Positions 60,553 to 64,000 of a stretch of 64,000 nt of DNA are shown in pieces (within the stretch, counting starts at the first letter, position 1; the number at the start of each line of letters is the position of its first letter). The translations under genes and the position numbers were made by a program. This DNA is from JBBQVS01 sp963792705 (GTDB lineage Bacteria; Chloroflexota; Ktedonobacteria; Ktedonobacterales; Ktedonobacteraceae). The DNA lies in NCBI GenBank assembly GCA_963792705.1, contig CAWBXD010000002.1, positions 280,443 through 344,442 on the forward strand, written 5' to 3'. The notes beneath the pieces are model-generated. The model made no database searches. It was not told the DNA's origin and worked only from the letters and a program-made list of their open reading frames with translations.

Positions 60553-63500
60553 ATGCAACTCACATCAACACACAAAAAAGCTCTTGACCACTACTATAAA
60601 GAGCTTGCCGCGTATCATGAGAAGAAGGTGACACACGAAACCGCTGTCAGGAGCGCGTTTCAAGACCTGTTAAAAGCTTTCGCACAATCGGCAAATTGGA
60701 TGCTTATTCCAGAGCAAACGTTGGCGAATGGCAAACGGCCTGATGGGACACTGCGCGATAGCTTCAATCTGCCGCGTGGGTATTGGGAAGCTAAAGATAC
60801 CAAAGACGACCTGAAGAATGAAATACGCAAGAAAATTAGTGCTGGCTATCCCATTAGCAACACTATTTTTGAAGACACACGCCGCGCTGTCCTGTACCAG
60901 AAAAGCAAGCCAGTCCTCGATGTTGATCTTACACAACCCAAAGAGTTGACAGAGGTTTTAGACCTCTTCTTCCACTATGCGGAACCCGATATCGAAACGT
61001 TTGAACACGCGGTACAGGACTTCAAAGAGAGTATCCCCGACCTTGCACAGGGACTTATGCAACGTATCAAAGAAGAACATGCCAAAAACAAACCATTTGT
61101 CGCCGCCTTCAGTACGTTCCTTGACCTGTGCCGCTCCTCACTTGACCCGAATATGAGTAGCGCGACGGTTGATGAGATGCTGGTGCAACACCTCTTAACC
61201 GAACGCCTCTTCCGTACCGTGTTCAACAATCCCGACTTCACACGGCGCAACGTGATCGCGGCAGAGATCGAGAAGGTGATTGAGACCCTCACCAGCCGCT
61301 CTTTTGACCGCAACGAGTTCGCACGACGACTGGACCGCTTCTATATTGCTATAGAAAATGCCGCGAAAAATCTTGATGACTGGACCGAGAAGCAACATTT
61401 TCTCAACACCGTCTATGAACGCTTCTTTCAAGGCTTCTCAACCAAGCAAGCCGACACACACGGCGTCGTCTACACGCCACAGGAGATTGTCGAGTTCATG
61501 TGTGCAAGCGTCGATGTTATCCTACAACGCGAGTTTCATTCCTCACTGTCAGAGCCAGGTGTACAGATACTCGACCCTGCAACAGGGACAGGCAACTTCA
61601 TCGTCAACCTGATTCAGAATCACATCAACGGTGGCGACCTCGCCCATAAATACAAGCACGACCTCTTCTGCAACGAAATCATGCTGCTGCCCTACTACAT
61701 CGCCTCGCTCAACATCGAACACGCCTACTACGAGAAAACAGGTAGCTATACCCCCTTTGAAGGCATTTCGTTCGCTGATACGCTCAACCTCGAAGCTAGA
61801 AATATGGAATTGTTTAGCGAACGCAATACTGAACGCATCCAACGTCAACGAGATGCACAGATAATGGTGGTGATAGGAAATCCGCCGTACAATGTCGGGC
61901 AAAAGAATGAGAATGATAACAACAAAAATCGTAGCTACTCTTCGATTGATAAGCGCATCAGTCAAACCTATGCGAAAGACTCGCAAGCAACGCTTAATAC
62001 CAAGCTGTACGATGCTTATGTAAAGTTTTTTCGTTGGGCTGTAGACCGTTTGCAAGGAAGAGATGGTATAGTATGTCTTGTTAGTAACAATTCCTTTATT
62101 GACCAAATTGCCTTTGACGGTATGCGAAAGCACTTATTGAAGGATTTCAACCAAATTTATCATGTAGATTTGCATGGTAATGTGCGGAAAAATCCCAAAC
62201 TTTCAGGTACTACCCATAATGTATTTGGTATTCAAGTAGGTGTAGGTATTACAATCGCAACGCGTATTTCCACTACGTCTAGTAAAACACTTTACTATTA
62301 TCGTGTTCCTGAATATTGGCGCAAGACAGAAAAACTTACCTTTCTTAAAGGGAAGAGCATACATGATGTAGAGTGGAGTGAGTTACAACCTGATACAAAA
62401 CATACTTGGCTAACTGAAGGTATGCAAGCTGACTTTGATACATCCCTTCCTATGGGAACCAAAGAAACAAAGAATGCAAGGCTTAGTGATGTAAGTTCTC
62501 TGTTCAAGCTATATTCGTTAGGTGTTGCAACCAATCGTGACGAATGGCTGTATAGTTTTGACGAACCTTCTTTAACAGAAAAGGTTCAAAAGTTCATACA
62601 GAACTACAATACGGAAGTGTTTCGACTATCACAATCAACAACACCTTCGCCTGAACGTAAAGAAGAATTTACGACATTTATTGATAATTTTGTCAACAAC
62701 ACACCTGCTTTTATAAAATGGACGGATAGGCTAAAAGAGGCGTTAGCGAAGAAACAGATACTAAAATTCGATGCATCAAAGATTAGACGTTCCATATATC
62801 GCCCTTTTTGTAAACAGTTTCTTTACTTTGACCATTTACTAAATCAACGTCGTTATCAACAGCATTTAATTTTTCCAAAAGGAGCAACGGATAATATTGT
62901 TATCTGTGTTCCAGGCATTGGCAACCGAAAAGACTTTGGTTGTCTTGCAACAAATGCAATACCAAGTTTAGATTTAGCCTTTGAAAAATGTCAGACCTTT
63001 TCTTATTACATATACGTCGAAGACGGAAGCAATGAGCGCGAAAACGTTACAGATTGGGCATTGGCGCAATTTCGGGGGCAGTACGGCGAGGAAGTGACGA
63101 AGTGGGACATCTTCCATTATGTCTATGCTATGTTGCATCATCCAGTCTACCGCGAACGCTATGCGGAAAATTTGAAGCGCGACCTACCACGCATCCCACT
63201 TCTATCATCACGCGAGGCGTTCATATCCTGTGTACGCATTGGCAAGGCTCTGATGGAACTGCATCTGAACTATGAAACCATGAAGGAATATCGTCTCAAG
63301 TGGGTTGAGAATAAAGATGTGTCAATTAATTGGCGTGTTGAGAAGATGAAGTTGTTACCAGAGAAGGACGCACTCAGGGTCAACGAGTGGCTAACGCTAT
63401 CAGGAATACCACAAGAGTGCTTTCAATACAGGCTCGGCAATCGCTCGGCCCTTGAATGGGTGATTGACCAATATCAGGTAAGTACCGATGCTCGTAGCGG

Positions 63501-63651
63501 GATTGTGAGCGACCCCAACCGAGAGGACGATGAGCAGTACATTGTGCGGCTGGTAGGGAAAGTGGTGATGGTGAGCGTAGAGACGGTGAAGTTAGTAGAG
63601 GAGTTAGCGCAAGCCGTGAAGCAAGAGGATTGGCTTCATGAAAATATATAA
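60553..63651 (+). CDS. Single-chain restriction-modification enzyme (type ISP/IIG-like, no helicase)
   Basis: 1,032 residues. N-terminal PD-(D/E)xK-type nuclease: RPDGTLRDS with Asp64 and YWEAKD with Glu79 and Lys81. Then a helical spacer, a gamma-type adenine methyltransferase with motif I DPATGTGNF (341-349) and motif IV NPPY (443-446), and a C-terminal target-recognition region resembling the type ISP C-terminal domain. Full-length type ISP enzymes also carry a DEAD-box translocase, absent here, so this may cleave like type IIG. It would methylate adenine and cut unmodified DNA. The middle (about 61.84-63.03 kb) is visibly more AT-rich than both ends. No separate specificity or antirestriction gene nearby. 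Confidence 0.88.
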   Translation: MQLTSTHKKALDHYYKELAAYHEKKVTHETAVRSAFQDLLKAFAQSANWMLIPEQTLANGKRPDGTLRDSFNLPRGYWEAKDTKDDLKNEIRKKISAGYPISNTIFEDTRRAVLYQKSKPVLDVDLTQPKELTEVLDLFFHYAEPDIETFEHAVQDFKESIPDLAQGLMQRIKEEHAKNKPFVAAFSTFLDLCRSSLDPNMSSATVDEMLVQHLLTERLFRTVFNNPDFTRRNVIAAEIEKVIETLTSRSFDRNEFARRLDRFYIAIENAAKNLDDWTEKQHFLNTVYERFFQGFSTKQADTHGVVYTPQEIVEFMCASVDVILQREFHSSLSEPGVQILDPATGTGNFIVNLIQNHINGGDLAHKYKHDLFCNEIMLLPYYIASLNIEHAYYEKTGSYTPFEGISFADTLNLEARNMELFSERNTERIQRQRDAQIMVVIGNPPYNVGQKNENDNNKNRSYSSIDKRISQTYAKDSQATLNTKLYDAYVKFFRWAVDRLQGRDGIVCLVSNNSFIDQIAFDGMRKHLLKDFNQIYHVDLHGNVRKNPKLSGTTHNVFGIQVGVGITIATRISTTSSKTLYYYRVPEYWRKTEKLTFLKGKSIHDVEWSELQPDTKHTWLTEGMQADFDTSLPMGTKETKNARLSDVSSLFKLYSLGVATNRDEWLYSFDEPSLTEKVQKFIQNYNTEVFRLSQSTTPSPERKEEFTTFIDNFVNNTPAFIKWTDRLKEALAKKQILKFDASKIRRSIYRPFCKQFLYFDHLLNQRRYQQHLIFPKGATDNIVICVPGIGNRKDFGCLATNAIPSLDLAFEKCQTFSYYIYVEDGSNERENVTDWALAQFRGQYGEEVTKWDIFHYVYAMLHHPVYRERYAENLKRDLPRIPLLSSREAFISCVRIGKALMELHLNYETMKEYRLKWVENKDVSINWRVEKMKLLPEKDALRVNEWLTLSGIPQECFQYRLGNRSALEWVIDQYQVSTDARSGIVSDPNREDDEQYIVRLVGKVVMVSVETVKLVEELAQAVKQEDWLHENI

Positions 63652-63671
63652 ATTATCACAATACAAGTAAA

Positions 63672-63696
63672 CAGGGAGATCGCGAGGGTCTCCCTG
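63672..63696. terminator. Short hairpin between convergent genes
   Basis: CAGGGAGA (63672-63679) and TCTCCCTG (63689-63696) with a 9-base loop containing CGCGAGGG, related to the repeat at 14513-14585. No T-run. Lies between the convergent restriction-modification and TPR genes. Confidence 0.5.
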
Positions 63697-63701
63697 CATA
63701 T

Positions 63702-64000
63702 TCACGAGTTTCCCATTAAAGGAGGGAGACCTCCGTTCAATACCTTATCAACAATCTGTTGTGCCTGTGGTTCGACATCTTTCAGCAGGTCGGCAAACGC
63801 TTTCTCCCCAAGAGCATCGCGTAGAGAGTCTAGTACACGTACTTCATCAGCAACATCCGAAGGACTTTCTACTTGCTCATAAAGCCTTTTAGCAAGTAGT
63901 ATGCCAGCAAGCCCTGCACGGTAATTGCCTAATTCCAAAAGTATCATCCCTACATTATGTAGCGTGATGCCTTCTCCCCCTCGATTTCCTACTTCTCTCC
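63702..64000 (-). CDS. TPR-type protein, C-terminal end (runs off right edge)
   Basis: Open frame from the window edge to the stop at 63702, 99 residues visible. The first visible residues, REVGNRGGEGITLHNVGMIL, followed by LGNYRAGLAGILLAKRL, have the pattern of a TPR_12-type repeat. Then comes a helical tail (ADEVRVLDSLRDALGEKAFADLL). Probably the end of a long TPR regulator or NB-ARC/kinase-associated TPR protein; the upstream domains are not visible. An internal ATG (63947) exists, but the frame clearly continues upstream of it. Confidence 0.8.
   Translation of the reverse strand, partial: REVGNRGGEGITLHNVGMILLELGNYRAGLAGILLAKRLYEQVESPSDVADEVRVLDSLRDALGEKAFADLLKDVEPQAQQIVDKVLNGGLPPLMGNS

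Overview
The window looks like a chromosomal segment of a Chloroflexota bacterium, most likely of the class Ktedonobacteria. This is inferred from gene content; there is no rRNA in the window to confirm it. Pointers are the abundance of Ser/Thr kinase and TPR proteins with N-terminal zinc ribbons, a Pil-Chp-like chemosensory locus with a DUF4388 protein, several ABC-2 exporters under MarR/PadR-type control, a DUF3494 ice-binding-type protein with an LPxTG-like motif, and paralogous secreted beta-propellers. No tRNA, rRNA, CRISPR array or transposase was found.

Layout. 1-7.6 kb: the 5' end of a Ser/Thr kinase gene running off the left edge, aconitase (acnA), and a tandem paralogue pair made of a TPR protein with a ruined kinase N-lobe followed by an intact kinase-TPR protein. 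7.6-14.4 kb: two drug-export units, marR-ATPase-permease-permease (last permease broken by an in-frame TAA) and padR-MFS. 14.4-16.6 kb: repeat-bearing non-coding DNA, then the ice-binding-type protein and a small membrane protein. 16.8-19.9 kb: a three-gene DUF990-type ABC exporter operon behind a leader with a Met-rich short ORF and an intrinsic terminator. 20-26.5 kb: single metabolic and hypothetical genes (phosphoesterase, methyltransferase remnant, amidohydrolase, DUF4126, GH1 glucosidase).

26.5-31.9 kb: an operon nuoB - NuoI/NuoE-like hybrid - nuoF - large Fe-S flavoprotein. It has complex I electron-input modules but lacks NuoCD and every membrane subunit. A promoter with an overlapping inverted repeat precedes it. 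32-33.5 kb: a HepT/HicB-like chimera and leuB. 33.5-48.3 kb: one long co-directional signalling block (GAF histidine kinase, OmpR-type regulator, tandem-REC protein, DUF4388 protein, two CheY-like regulators, CheW, MCP with a 300-residue Q/N/G/F-rich tail, CheA hybrid with two Hpt domains, small protein).

48.8-60.2 kb: a PhoD-like phosphatase, a nested cluster of inverted repeats, an MMPL transporter translationally coupled to a CrtC/AttH-like lipoprotein, two paralogous secreted beta-propellers flanking a methyltransferase and an amino-acid permease. 60.5-63.7 kb: a single-chain restriction-modification enzyme without a helicase domain. The right edge holds the 3' end of a TPR gene.

Two structural themes recur. 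First, long perfect palindromes sit at gene ends, several bounded exactly by stop codons and one or two shared by convergent genes. Second, a dispersed inverted-repeat family with the core GTAGGGACCGATTGATCGCG occurs at three loci, once as a nest of elements.
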